Notes under the pieces: generated by a model
Databases searched by the model: none
What the model saw: only the letters and a program-made list of their open reading frames with translations
Told to the model about the DNA's origin: nothing
Shown here: positions 22,261 to 31,500 of the stretch, one piece after another
How the letters are laid out: every line of letters starts with the position of its first letter
Numbering within the stretch: the stretch's first letter is position 1
Position numbers and translations under genes: made by a program
Source: a virus
Reading direction: 5' to 3' (one strand)
IMG/VR virus record: IMGVR_UViG_3300027763_000084
Location: 1 to 48,495 of that record
DNA length: 48,495 nt

Positions 22261-23814
22261 ATGCAAATTATTGACAATAAAGTACTGGTGTTACGTACAC
22301 GTGACCCGGGTCGAATCACTACTACGATAAAGAAAAGCACTGAGCTAAGCCACGAAGATGGCGTCACTGAAGTTGCTGTGTTTTGGGGGTTGCAAGAAGC
22401 ACAAACTCTGCGAAGGCTTGGCGTTAAGAACGTACCATCACCCATCGACAGAGACTACAACTGGCCCGGCATCTTTAAACCAATGGCTCACCAAAAGGAA
22501 ACAGCATCATTCCTTACGCTCAATACCCGAGCATTTTGTTTTAATGAACAAGGTACTGGTAAGACAGCATCAGCAATTTGGGCGGCAGATTATCTTTTGA
22601 CGCAAGGTGCAGTTAAGCGCGTTCTTGTTGTATGCCCCCTGTCTATTATGCAAGCCGCATGGCAAGCCGACTTGTTTAAGTTTGCAGTTCACCGAACTGT
22701 TGACGTTGCCTATGGTGAACGTAATAAACGCAAGGCCATCATTAACGGATTGGCTGACTTCGTAATCATTAACTACGACGGCGTAAAGATTGTCGAGGAC
22801 GAGATCATCAATGGTGGCTTTGACCTAATCATTATTGACGAAGCCAACGCATACAAGAACTCCCGCACTGAACGATTCAAAGTCATGCGTAAAATTGTGT
22901 CCCACGATAAATGGCTATGGATGATGACAGGCACACCTGCCGCACAGTCTCCGCTAGATGCGTATGGTTTGGCTAAGCTCTGCATACCTGCAAGAGCACC
23001 GACTCTATATAGTACTTACAGGGACATGGTGATGTACCAGTTGACGCGGTTTAAATGGATTCCAAAACCGAACGCCGTTGCCGCTGTGCATGAGCTACTG
23101 CAACCTGCTATTAGGTTTGAGAAAAAGGACTGCTTAGACCTTCCAGACGTCACGCATACATCGCGCTTTGCCCCTCTGTCAGCACAACAACTGAAATACT
23201 ACAAGCAGCTTAAAAAAGATATGCTGATCGAGGCCGCAGGGGAAGAAGTCTCAGCGGTAAATGCGGCGGCTAATCTTAATAAGCTACTACAGATTGCTTG
23301 CGGTGCTGTGTACACTGACACCAAGAACGTGATTGAGTTCGATGTCTCGGATCGACTTAACGCTGTTACTGAGGTTATCAACGAAGCGTCGCACAAGGTG
23401 CTGGTATTTGTGCCGTTCACGCACACGTTGGAAATGCTCAAAGAATATTTGACGAAGCAAGGCATCAGTGCCGAGATCATTAACGGCAACGTTAGTGTTA
23501 CAAAGCGCACAGATATATTCAAAAGGTTTCAAGAAGACGTTGAACCACGTGTGCTATTGATCCAACCACAAGCCGCCGCCCACGGAGTTACCCTAACTGC
23601 GGCCAACGTTGTGATATGGTACGCTCCCGTCACGTCGAGTGAAACGTACTTGCAAGCCAATGCGCGTGTACACCGACAAGGTCAAAAGAACCCCGTCACT
23701 GTGGTACACATTGAGGGCAGTCCAGTAGAAGCAAGCCTGTACAAGATGCTTCAGCAAAAGTTGGATTTACATTCTCAGATCATCGATCTGTACAACAGTG
23801 AAATTAATTCTTGA
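22261..23814 (+). CDS. SNF2-like superfamily 2 helicase (517 aa)
   Basis: Motifs in order: MAHQKE (Q-like, 75-80), NEQGTGKTA (Walker A, 95-103), VLVVCPLS (Ia), DEAN (motif II, 193-196), TGTPA (III), then in the second RecA lobe VLVFVPF, QPQAAAHGVTLTAAN (V) and QANARVHRQGQ (VI). The HRQGQ form of motif VI is a SNF2 hallmark. Phage members are fork-remodelling or replication helicases, often linked with VRR-NUC and family A polymerase as here. No ribosome binding site is evident; the start is one base after the HNH stop, so translation is probably coupled. Confidence 0.92.
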   Translation: MQIIDNKVLVLRTRDPGRITTTIKKSTELSHEDGVTEVAVFWGLQEAQTLRRLGVKNVPSPIDRDYNWPGIFKPMAHQKETASFLTLNTRAFCFNEQGTGKTASAIWAADYLLTQGAVKRVLVVCPLSIMQAAWQADLFKFAVHRTVDVAYGERNKRKAIINGLADFVIINYDGVKIVEDEIINGGFDLIIIDEANAYKNSRTERFKVMRKIVSHDKWLWMMTGTPAAQSPLDAYGLAKLCIPARAPTLYSTYRDMVMYQLTRFKWIPKPNAVAAVHELLQPAIRFEKKDCLDLPDVTHTSRFAPLSAQQLKYYKQLKKDMLIEAAGEEVSAVNAAANLNKLLQIACGAVYTDTKNVIEFDVSDRLNAVTEVINEASHKVLVFVPFTHTLEMLKEYLTKQGISAEIINGNVSVTKRTDIFKRFQEDVEPRVLLIQPQAAAHGVTLTAANVVIWYAPVTSSETYLQANARVHRQGQKNPVTVVHIEGSPVEASLYKMLQQKLDLHSQIIDLYNSEINS

Positions 23815-23838
23815 CACAGTCAACAAAGGATGTATAAT
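23811..23838 (+). promoter_or_regulatory. Very strong sigma70 promoter for the SSB unit
   Basis: TTGACA, 16-base spacer, TATAAT: both hexamers perfect. The promoter overlaps the last codons of the helicase gene. RNA would start about 23845. It probably gives extra transcription of the ssDNA-binding protein gene, which is needed in large amounts. Confidence 0.93.
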
Positions 23839-23871
23839 AAGCACTCCCAATTCATAAACCTAAGGACACAT

Positions 23872-24264
23872 ATGGAAGACGTACCGATAGAACAGATCGT
23901 CACTACGTACATAAAAATACGCGACAAACGTGACAGACTCTATCAAGAGTTCAAAGAAAATACAGCCAAGCTTGATGAGGACATGCAGATTCTCAAGCAC
24001 AAGATCGTCGAGCTATCAAAGCTGACGGGCGTTACTAGCTTCTCAACACCGACAGGCATTGCCTATCGCACAGTCAAAAACCGTTACTGGACTAATGACT
24101 GGGAAAGTTTCTACACATTCATGCGAGAGCAAGGAAGTATGGAACTGCTTGAGAAGCGTATTCATCAAACTAACATTAAAGAGTTCATAGATGCCAATCC
24201 TAATGTGCATCCACCCGGACTCAATATTGATAGTGAATATGAAATCACCATTCGTCGTAAGTAA
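23872..24264 (+). CDS. Conserved phage protein next to SSB (130 aa)
   Basis: The ATG at 23872 follows AAGGA. A longer frame from 23830 would start inside the -10 box of the promoter and is excluded. The N-terminal half is a coiled coil (IKIRDKRDRLYQEFKEN), then TGVTSFSTPTGIAYRTVKNR, a WTNDWESFYTFM segment and the tail NPNVHPPGLNIDSEYEIT. I recall this block order from many phage genomes beside putative ssDNA-binding proteins; its job is not established. It might be a nuclease inhibitor or SSB partner, by analogy of place only. Confidence 0.78.
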   Translation: MEDVPIEQIVTTYIKIRDKRDRLYQEFKENTAKLDEDMQILKHKIVELSKLTGVTSFSTPTGIAYRTVKNRYWTNDWESFYTFMREQGSMELLEKRIHQTNIKEFIDANPNVHPPGLNIDSEYEITIRRK

Positions 24265-24286
24265 ATTTTTAACTAGGAGATAAATT

Positions 24287-25162
24287 ATGAGCAATGACAT
24301 TGCTTTGTTTCAACAAGACGTTCCCGCATATCTGAAGAAAGCGGGGCAAGATGACCTCACCAAAGCATTGGCAGGTAACACCGGACTTAAGCGCATTTCC
24401 ATTCGTGGCAGTGTGTTCCGCATGATGGTTAACGGAGAAGAAATCTCTAAGAATGAGAGCCGTGCAATGAACATCGTTATTATTAACGGTGCCGCTAAAG
24501 TATCGCGCTCGTTCTATGCGGGTAAATACGTACCCGGAGAAACAACTTCACCTGACTGTTGGAGTAACGATGGCGATAAGCCTGATGCAAGCCTCGAGTT
24601 TCCACAGAACAAGACATGCGAAGGTTGCTCACAGAACATCAAGGGCTCCGGTCAGGGCGACTCACGCGCATGCCGTTATCAGCAACGCTTGGCAGTGTTG
24701 TTAGCCGACGATGTGGATGGAGAAATCTTTCAGTTGGTGTTACCCGCAAAGTCTATCTTTGGTCGTGGTGATTTGGATAAGATGCCGTTCCAACAGTACG
24801 CCAAATATGTTGGTGCTCAAGGCAAGAGCATCAATACTTTGGTAACAGAGATGCGTATGGACAGCGACAGCGATACCCCCAAGCTGACGTTCAAACCAGT
24901 GCGCTATTTGTCAGAGCAAGAGTGGCTCACCGCCAAAGAGAAGGGCGATAGCCCTGCCGCACGTTCAGCAGTAACGCAGACCCCTGCCGCTACTGATGGC
25001 GCTAAACCTAAAGCACAGACTGCACCTGTTGCTAAAGCCGTGGTAGCCGAGGTAGCTGAAGAAGTTGCTGAACCTACTAAACGAGTATCCAAGAAAGCCG
25101 CTGAGCCAACCGCAAAGAAAGACTTTGTGGATGTGCTGAACACTTGGACAGACGATGAGTAA
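24287..25162 (+). CDS. Putative single-stranded DNA-binding protein (291 aa)
   Basis: AGGAG before the ATG. The core has an OB-like strand pattern (LKRISIRGSVFRMMVNGEE, MNIVIINGAAKVSRSFYAGK). Four cysteines (Cys91, Cys111, Cys114, Cys129) probably bind zinc, with CRYQQRLAVLLAD next. After residue 215 the chain becomes an Ala/Lys/Pro-rich linker and ends in an acidic tip (VDVLNTWTDDE) as in T7 gp2.5, T4 gp32 and bacterial SSB, which use such tails to bind replication partners. The strong promoter upstream fits a protein needed in bulk. Family assignment is inferred. Confidence 0.72.
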   Translation: MSNDIALFQQDVPAYLKKAGQDDLTKALAGNTGLKRISIRGSVFRMMVNGEEISKNESRAMNIVIINGAAKVSRSFYAGKYVPGETTSPDCWSNDGDKPDASLEFPQNKTCEGCSQNIKGSGQGDSRACRYQQRLAVLLADDVDGEIFQLVLPAKSIFGRGDLDKMPFQQYAKYVGAQGKSINTLVTEMRMDSDSDTPKLTFKPVRYLSEQEWLTAKEKGDSPAARSAVTQTPAATDGAKPKAQTAPVAKAVVAEVAEEVAEPTKRVSKKAAEPTAKKDFVDVLNTWTDDE

Positions 25163-25404
25163 TGATGGACACACGTGGTTACACATTACGAATCGTTCGT
25201 GCTAACAAGGTAGCCAATGCTAAAAGCCCCGGTGTAAAGCTGGGTCGCTTTTGCATTGAGAAGGACATACCTGTACGTGAGGTTGCTGAATACTTTGGGG
25301 TAAGCCGCATGACCATATACAAATGGTTTGTTGGCGAGTGGATACCCCGAAAGATTCACAACGAGAAAATCACAAAAATCGTCCAAGCCAAAGTAGGCAT
25401 GTAA
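25162..25404 (+). CDS. Small helix-turn-helix DNA-binding protein (80 aa)
   Basis: The first of two adjacent ATG codons overlaps the SSB stop. VKLGRFCIEKDIPVREVAEY followed by FGVSRMTIYKWFVGEW is a clear HTH with the recognition helix at VSRMTIYKW, close to Xre/Cro types. Likely a phage regulator; the heptamer array or the inverted repeat at 8969 are possible targets but nothing in the sequence proves this. A terminator follows immediately. Confidence 0.75.
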   Translation: MMDTRGYTLRIVRANKVANAKSPGVKLGRFCIEKDIPVREVAEYFGVSRMTIYKWFVGEWIPRKIHNEKITKIVQAKVGM

Positions 25405-25409
25405 CTTAA

Positions 25410-25450
25410 AGCGTCTGTGGGGCATGCCGCGCTCCTCAGACGCTATTTTT
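25410..25450 (+). terminator. Rho-independent terminator after the SSB unit
   Basis: AGCGTCTG pairs with CAGACGCT (25437-25444) around a 19-base loop that can form a short inner GGC/GCC pair; ATTTTT follows. It should end most transcription from the 23811 promoter, with some passing into the primase gene, for which no separate promoter is evident. Confidence 0.8.
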
Positions 25451-25470
25451 ATCGCGGTGCAGAGGCGGCT

Positions 25471-28293
25471 ATGACAAGAGCAGATTTGTTGTCAGCGGTG
25501 CTCTCCACAGAAGGATGGTATTGTATTGTCGGTCTTAAAAAGACTGGACTTCCAAGACAAACGTTTGTGCAGGGGTTGAGTGAAGCTGACGTAGAAATAG
25601 AAGACTTACTAGCCAAGGGATACGATGCGTATTTTGGTTGTGCTAAGTACGAGACAGACAAGACGAGGACGACGGATAACGTAAAGGCTATACGAGCATT
25701 TTGGCTCGATATAGATTGCGGGGCTAACAAACCATATGCTACTCAAGGCGATGGTTTAGCCGCGCTTAAGAAGTTTTGCATGGAGGTTGGATTACCAAGG
25801 CCGACGATTGTCGACTCTGGCCGTGGCCTTCATGTGTACTGGGGTCTTACTGCTGATGTATCAAGAGCACAGTGGAGGCCAGTGGCTATGCGCCTTAAAG
25901 CGTTGTGCCATGAGAAAGGTTTAGAAGCCGACCCTGCTAGAACGGCAGATGCGGCGTCGATACTACGTGTCCCTGATACACTGAACCACAAAGAAGACCC
26001 GCCACTAGCGGTTACGTTAAAAAGCGTAGGCACACCTATCGACTTTGAAGAGTTCAAAGCTAAGCTTGGTGCAATCGACGACGTACCCGAACACTTGCCG
26101 ACATACGCTAACGAGATGACTCGCGCCTTGATGGGCAACAAGCAATTTCGTTTCAGCATCATCGTAGACAAGAATGTAAACGGCACAGGCTGTATGCAGT
26201 TGGCGAGAGCTATAGAAGAACAAGATAGTTTAGAAGAGCCACGTTGGAGAGCCGCACTGTCAATCCCTGCGTTCTGCGTAGACAAGGACACGGCTATCCA
26301 TGACATTTCTCGCAAGCACCCTGACTACACTCCTGATAGCACGATAGAGAAAGTTATAAAGATCAAGGGGCCCTATACGTGTGAGAAGTTTGAGGGCGTT
26401 TACCCTAGTGGTTGTGATGGTTGCATCCATAAGGGCAAGATCAATTCACCTATTGTGCTTGGCGCGGAAGTAGCAGAAGCAACCGAAGCCGACAACACTG
26501 TTCAGTACGTAACCGAAGCGGCTAAGCCTGTTACCTACAAGATTCCTGAGTACCCCTTTCCATACTTTCGTGGCAAGAACGGCGGCGTATATCGCAAGTC
26601 TGAGGACGAGAGCGACGAAGATGCGGTGATGATTTATGAGCATGACCTGTACGTGGTCAAGCGATTGAAAGACCCACAGAGCGGCGAAGTTATTTGGATG
26701 CGTTTGCATACGCCGAAAGACGGAGTGAAAGAGTTTGCGCTATCGGCGGTTGACCTACTTACTGCCGATAAGTTACGGGAAAAGTTGGCGTGGTTTGGTG
26801 TGATCGCGCTAAAAAAACAAATGGATTCCATCATGGGATACATAGTGCGGTCTGTTAAAGAGATGCAATACAAAGAAGGAGCAGAAATTATGCGTTCACA
26901 GTTTGGGTGGACAGACAAAAATAAATCGTTTGTTGTGGGGGATACAGAGATTAGTGCCGAGGGTGACAAGTACAGTCCACCATCTAGTTACACTGCACAG
27001 TTGGCTGATTGGTTTACGCCCGTCGGTTCGCTAGATGAGTGGAAGTCAGTGATTAACGTATACGATCGTGAAGGCTTTGAGCCGCATGCGTTTGGTTTCT
27101 TTACTGCCTTTGGCGCACCGCTGATGAAGCACCTAAACCTCAAAGGTGCAATCATTAACATGATTAACAATGAGTCAGGCACGGGGAAGACTACTACTAT
27201 CAAAGCAATGCACAGTGTCTACGGACACCCAGAGGAGTTGATGCTTATTCAGCGAGACACTATGAACGTGCGCTTGCACCGACTAGGTGTTATGAACAAC
27301 TTGGGTTTGGGTTGTGACGAGCTAACCAAAATGTCGTCGGATGAGTTTAGTGACTTTGCCTATGCCGTGTCGCAAGGCCGAGGCCGTGGTCGGATGAAGT
27401 CTAATGAAAATGCAGAGCGCATAAATTTAGCTAAGTGGCAAACCATTTTGTTGTGTTCTTCCAACGCTTCTGCTGTTGACAAACTTAGAGCCCTAAAATC
27501 CACACCCGACGGTGAGCTCATGCGACTAATAGAGTATGAAATCCCTGAGACTAAGCTTCTGTCAAAGCAAGAAGCCGACGATATCTATCCGAAGCTGTAT
27601 ACAAACTACGGGCATGCAGGGCGTATTTACTTGCGTGACTTGGTTGAGAACCTAGAAGAACGTATTCAAGAGGTCAAACAGATTCAACTCTTAATCGACA
27701 AGAAGATTGGCTTTACAAATCGTGAGCGCTTTTGGTCAGGTGTGGCGGCGTGCAACATAGCTGGTGCTTTGTTTGCTAAGCGTCTTGGCTTGATCGACAT
27801 TGACGTCGGTCGTATCTTTAAGTGGATGCTCAAGCAGTTCTCGCAGATGCGCTTGGAAATTAAACCACCATCTACAACGCACGCAAGTGTGATCGGTGAG
27901 TACTGGAATGAGCACCGCCGCAATTCTTTGGTTATTAATGACAAGGTGGATATGCGAACGGGGGTTGAGATGCTACCTATATTAGAACCCTCGGGTGAGC
28001 TAATCATTCGCATGGAGCCAGATACCCAAAAGCTTTTCATTATTGCTAAGAAGCTACGGACTTGGTGTTCTCAGCACCAGATTACTTTGAAGGATGTGCT
28101 CAACTCGTTAACTGCTGAAGGCGTGTACGCGGGTATGGTAAAGAAGCGTATGGCGAAAGGCACCAAGCTCGGCAGTGTTCCGGCAGTGGATGCGTTTGTA
28201 TTTGATTGTTCTAAGGGTGGCTTCCTTGACACTGATGCCTTTGTAGGTACTTCAGATACTGATGTGGCTGTTGCAGAAGAAGATGAGAATTAA
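25471..28293 (+). CDS. Primase-helicase (940 aa)
   Basis: ATG at 25471 with AGAGGCGG upstream; the frame opens at 25417 within the terminator, which is rejected. The N-terminal primase domain has FWLDIDCG (Asp residues near 80) and DSGRGLHVYW (115-124), as in archaeo-eukaryotic or RepB-type phage primases. Near 305-320 a Cys cluster (YTCEKF...SGCDGCIHKGK) may bind zinc. The helicase domain has Walker A NNESGTGKTTT near 565 and Walker B GCDEL near 614, with LCSSNAS as sensor. This single protein could give both primer synthesis and fork unwinding, so the replisome is complete with the polymerase and SSB. Confidence 0.88.
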   Translation: MTRADLLSAVLSTEGWYCIVGLKKTGLPRQTFVQGLSEADVEIEDLLAKGYDAYFGCAKYETDKTRTTDNVKAIRAFWLDIDCGANKPYATQGDGLAALKKFCMEVGLPRPTIVDSGRGLHVYWGLTADVSRAQWRPVAMRLKALCHEKGLEADPARTADAASILRVPDTLNHKEDPPLAVTLKSVGTPIDFEEFKAKLGAIDDVPEHLPTYANEMTRALMGNKQFRFSIIVDKNVNGTGCMQLARAIEEQDSLEEPRWRAALSIPAFCVDKDTAIHDISRKHPDYTPDSTIEKVIKIKGPYTCEKFEGVYPSGCDGCIHKGKINSPIVLGAEVAEATEADNTVQYVTEAAKPVTYKIPEYPFPYFRGKNGGVYRKSEDESDEDAVMIYEHDLYVVKRLKDPQSGEVIWMRLHTPKDGVKEFALSAVDLLTADKLREKLAWFGVIALKKQMDSIMGYIVRSVKEMQYKEGAEIMRSQFGWTDKNKSFVVGDTEISAEGDKYSPPSSYTAQLADWFTPVGSLDEWKSVINVYDREGFEPHAFGFFTAFGAPLMKHLNLKGAIINMINNESGTGKTTTIKAMHSVYGHPEELMLIQRDTMNVRLHRLGVMNNLGLGCDELTKMSSDEFSDFAYAVSQGRGRGRMKSNENAERINLAKWQTILLCSSNASAVDKLRALKSTPDGELMRLIEYEIPETKLLSKQEADDIYPKLYTNYGHAGRIYLRDLVENLEERIQEVKQIQLLIDKKIGFTNRERFWSGVAACNIAGALFAKRLGLIDIDVGRIFKWMLKQFSQMRLEIKPPSTTHASVIGEYWNEHRRNSLVINDKVDMRTGVEMLPILEPSGELIIRMEPDTQKLFIIAKKLRTWCSQHQITLKDVLNSLTAEGVYAGMVKKRMAKGTKLGSVPAVDAFVFDCSKGGFLDTDAFVGTSDTDVAVAEEDEN

Positions 28294-28480
28294 TGGAGTT
28301 AACTATAGTATTAATTGGCGCAGGTTCCGAGTGGGCTGGTCGTTCTTTGTCCCGTGCCTACGGCTGAAAGAAAGTGAATTAGCGATTTTGGTGACCGCAA
28401 AACGGTTTGGATTTAGGGTTTTGATGAAACCCGTGATTGAAAATGGCATCAAAGGCTTGCGTGTATGGCGAATTAAGTAG
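28283..28480 (+). CDS. Small conserved phage protein (65 aa)
   Basis: ATG at 28283 overlaps the primase end by 11 bases, with AGAAGA upstream. INWRRFRVGWSFFVPCL then AILVTAKRFGFRVLMKPVIE and GIKGLRVWRI give an alpha/beta pattern. Proteins with a W(R/K)KF..G.SFF.PC block and a terminal GLRVWR are frequent in phages; I know no function. Ends the plus-strand half. Confidence 0.72.
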   Translation: MRINGVNYSINWRRFRVGWSFFVPCLRLKESELAILVTAKRFGFRVLMKPVIENGIKGLRVWRIK

Positions 28481-28533
28481 TACACTTCACGCAGGTTGTC
28501 AGTTGCTACTCTCCTTGAAAACAACCCTCCTTG

Positions 28534-28560
28534 CCCCCGCCTAGTGCGGGGGATTTTTTT
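28534..28560 (+). terminator. Terminator at the convergence of early and late genes
   Basis: CCCCCGC pairs with GCGGGGG around CTAGT and is followed by ATTTTTTT. It stops plus-strand transcription at the exact end of the converging 2987-aa gene, whose TAA lies within the T run. Confidence 0.93.
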
Positions 28561-31500
28561 ATTTGGATTTAGGCGGTTGAACGCCGTAGTTCAGCATAGG
28601 CAGTGTCTTAGAGAATAACTTCTCATCCAACCTTGCACCGATTGCGTTGGCTTGGGCTTGAGCTTCAGCCCGTGCATCAAACGCACTGTCAATAGCATCC
28701 GCATCAATTGGCATATCTGGATACTGCAAGGTAAACTTGCGGGCCTTTTCTTGAGCATCAGCGTAAGCCGGGGTTCCACGCTCCATCCACAAGCGGTTAA
28801 GTATTGAGTTGTGCTTATCAAGTACTTTCTGCTGATATGTCTTAGCTTGGATAGCGGCCTTCTGACCTTTGTACAACTTCAGTGGTTGTAGCCCGATTGC
28901 TTGCATACTCAAATCCCACAGATCAAATTCATTGGGGTACAAGCCGCCAATAACATCACCGCCGCGAGTAGTCGCACCTTCTTTGCCAATACGATATGCA
29001 GTCACAGGCTTTGCAAAGATTGCAGGGACTGCTTTCTCATACGCACGACCAAACTGACCATCTTCAACTAGCTGATACGCATCTACCCAGTTCAAACCGA
29101 GGCCAACACCGGGGCCTAAGTTAGAAATGATTTCGTTTGTAACTGCTTGACGCGCGTCGTTATCGTAACGGCCTTCGCGATACCACAAGTTCTTCATATC
29201 TAAGCTGACACGATCAGACAACGCACTACCAGTTGTTGCAGATACGGGCCCGTAAGCAACGGCTTCTGCTAGCTTCTTACCGGCAACTTTAGATTTATCT
29301 GTCTCCATACCCATCTTTGCAAATATGGCACCAGCCGCACCGCCCACTGTACTGTTCATGTAGTTGGCAAACCAGTTTTCCCAATCAAAGAACTCATCGT
29401 CATCGTCGGGAGCAAACATCTTTATCAGAGTACCAAGACCAAGAGAGAAGTACGGTAGCGCCGCAATCCCTCCGTACAGGAATGTCATACCAAGAATACC
29501 AGCTAAGCGTCTATAGGACTCGTTGCCCAACTCCTTGCGGTATTGGTCAGCTTCGGTAATGCGTTGCTCAATAATGTTTGGCGGCATACCACTCGACTCT
29601 AGCTGTTGACGGAAGTCTTTTATTTCAGAAGAGCTAAACGGCCTTGCCATTGCAAGATAGTGATTACGTAGCAAGATGAAAGCCGACTGAATAGCATACT
29701 GCTTGAACTGCATAATTACGTTAACACCGGGGTACGTAAATACACGACCCTTCATCTGTCGCACATAGTCACCAAGCGTCATACCAGCAATATCACGTGC
29801 TTCTTCAATAGCATCATCAAACGCTTCATCAGGCGTGCGCATGACGGGATCGCCATTTGCGTCACGCTCAACTACTCCGCGCAGATCAGTCTTAGGTTCT
29901 TTTAAGAACTTCTCATGCGCCAACTCAAACGTAGTGAGCAACGATACCTCACGTACCATACGCTCGGCTTGATGGAATGGGCCCGCTAAGATTTTCTTAA
30001 TTATATTAGTCGTGCCGGTGTACGTGGACGATGGGCGCTCACCCAAATCATAAATGTCGTTAGTCATGGAGATATTGATATCCCCATCTTCAATAAACTT
30101 ATCAGCCGCTTTTTGTAGCAGCGGATCAAGTTTGCCGCCTTCTACAATAGAAGGGAACGACGTCTGCATAACGTGACCGGTAACAATAGGCTTGATCGTG
30201 CGAGTCGGGACACTTGCCATGTAACGACCAAGATTCTTTAGCATCGACGCATTAGTCTTAGCGTAGCCGTAACGACTACCAATGTAAGGCATAGTCACTG
30301 CTGAAGCACCGAGAATGTTAACTAATGCACTAGCAGGAGCAGACAATACAAAGAAGAATACCGAGTTAGTTATGCTACCTACAACTTGCGCGGCTACGCT
30401 CTTGTCCTCAATACCAAGCACATTCTTTGTGCGGTTCTCAACCTCTTGCACATAGTCCATATACACCGCTTGCTTGTCAGGGTTGGCAAGTTCACGGATG
30501 TAGTTACGCGCATTGTTAAGGTTATTGATGAACGGCTCAGAGTATTTAAACCGAGCTTGCTGGTACGCACTATGCACAGCGGTATGCGCAAACACGCGCA
30601 GCATATCTGCGCTAGCACCTTGGATAGCCTTGCGGTTGATAAACATCTTACGCATGCTTTGTTGCGGCAGCATCAGATAAATCAACTGGTTAAGGCTATC
30701 GTTAAGTTCAGTCTTCAGTCCGGCTACGTCGGTAGCTGATACGCCATCGATCAAGTCCTGCACATCACGCAGAATTTGTGTCGTTGCGGCATTACGTCCG
30801 TACAACTCAGAGATACCATTACCTTTGAATATAGTCCCAGCAAGCTTACGCTGCTGCGCATTACCGTTTTCTAATTCGCGTTTCCGTGCTCTAAAAGCAA
30901 GCTCACGGCTTATCGGATTCTCAAACGTATAGAACTCTTTAAAGTTACCAGAGCCAATCTGGAACCAGAAGTTTCCAAAACGACGTAGCGGGAAGTAAGG
31001 GGAGGCAAGCTTATCAGGGCCGAATTGCTCATCAATCTTATCAAGCACCTTCTGACGCTGAATAGGATCAGTAATAGCACGTGCCTTTAACTTCATGTCA
31101 TTGACCATCTCTTTAACAGAGTCGGCGTAGAAGTCACGAACCTTGCGGTAGATAGTCTTGAACTCTGGGTCGAGCGCCTTCCACGCATCAGCTAACGGTT
31201 TATTTAAGGCGGCGGCTTGTGCAGTATCAGGGTCGATGCCACGAATAGTAGCCTCAATCATTATGCGGCTCATTAGCTTAGACTGCTCTGGGTTTGCACC
31301 TTGAGCCTTAGTCCACTCTTGAACGATGTCTTCAGCAAGCTTTAGTTTCTTACCACGATAGGAAACCATCTCCGAAACGATTCGGATAGAGGCAGTAATT
31401 TGCGGAAAGCGAGTGCGTGTTAGTTCAGATAGTTGGCGTAATTGCAGGAAGGGCAAAACAGTAGCCCTAGCTGCGTACCCACTTGCATCCCACAAAGCGT

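Noticed and set aside
28303-28524. Minus-strand frame of 73 codons at the early-late junction
   Set aside because: It is opposite the conserved 65-aa gene and overlaps its terminator side; no ribosome binding site.
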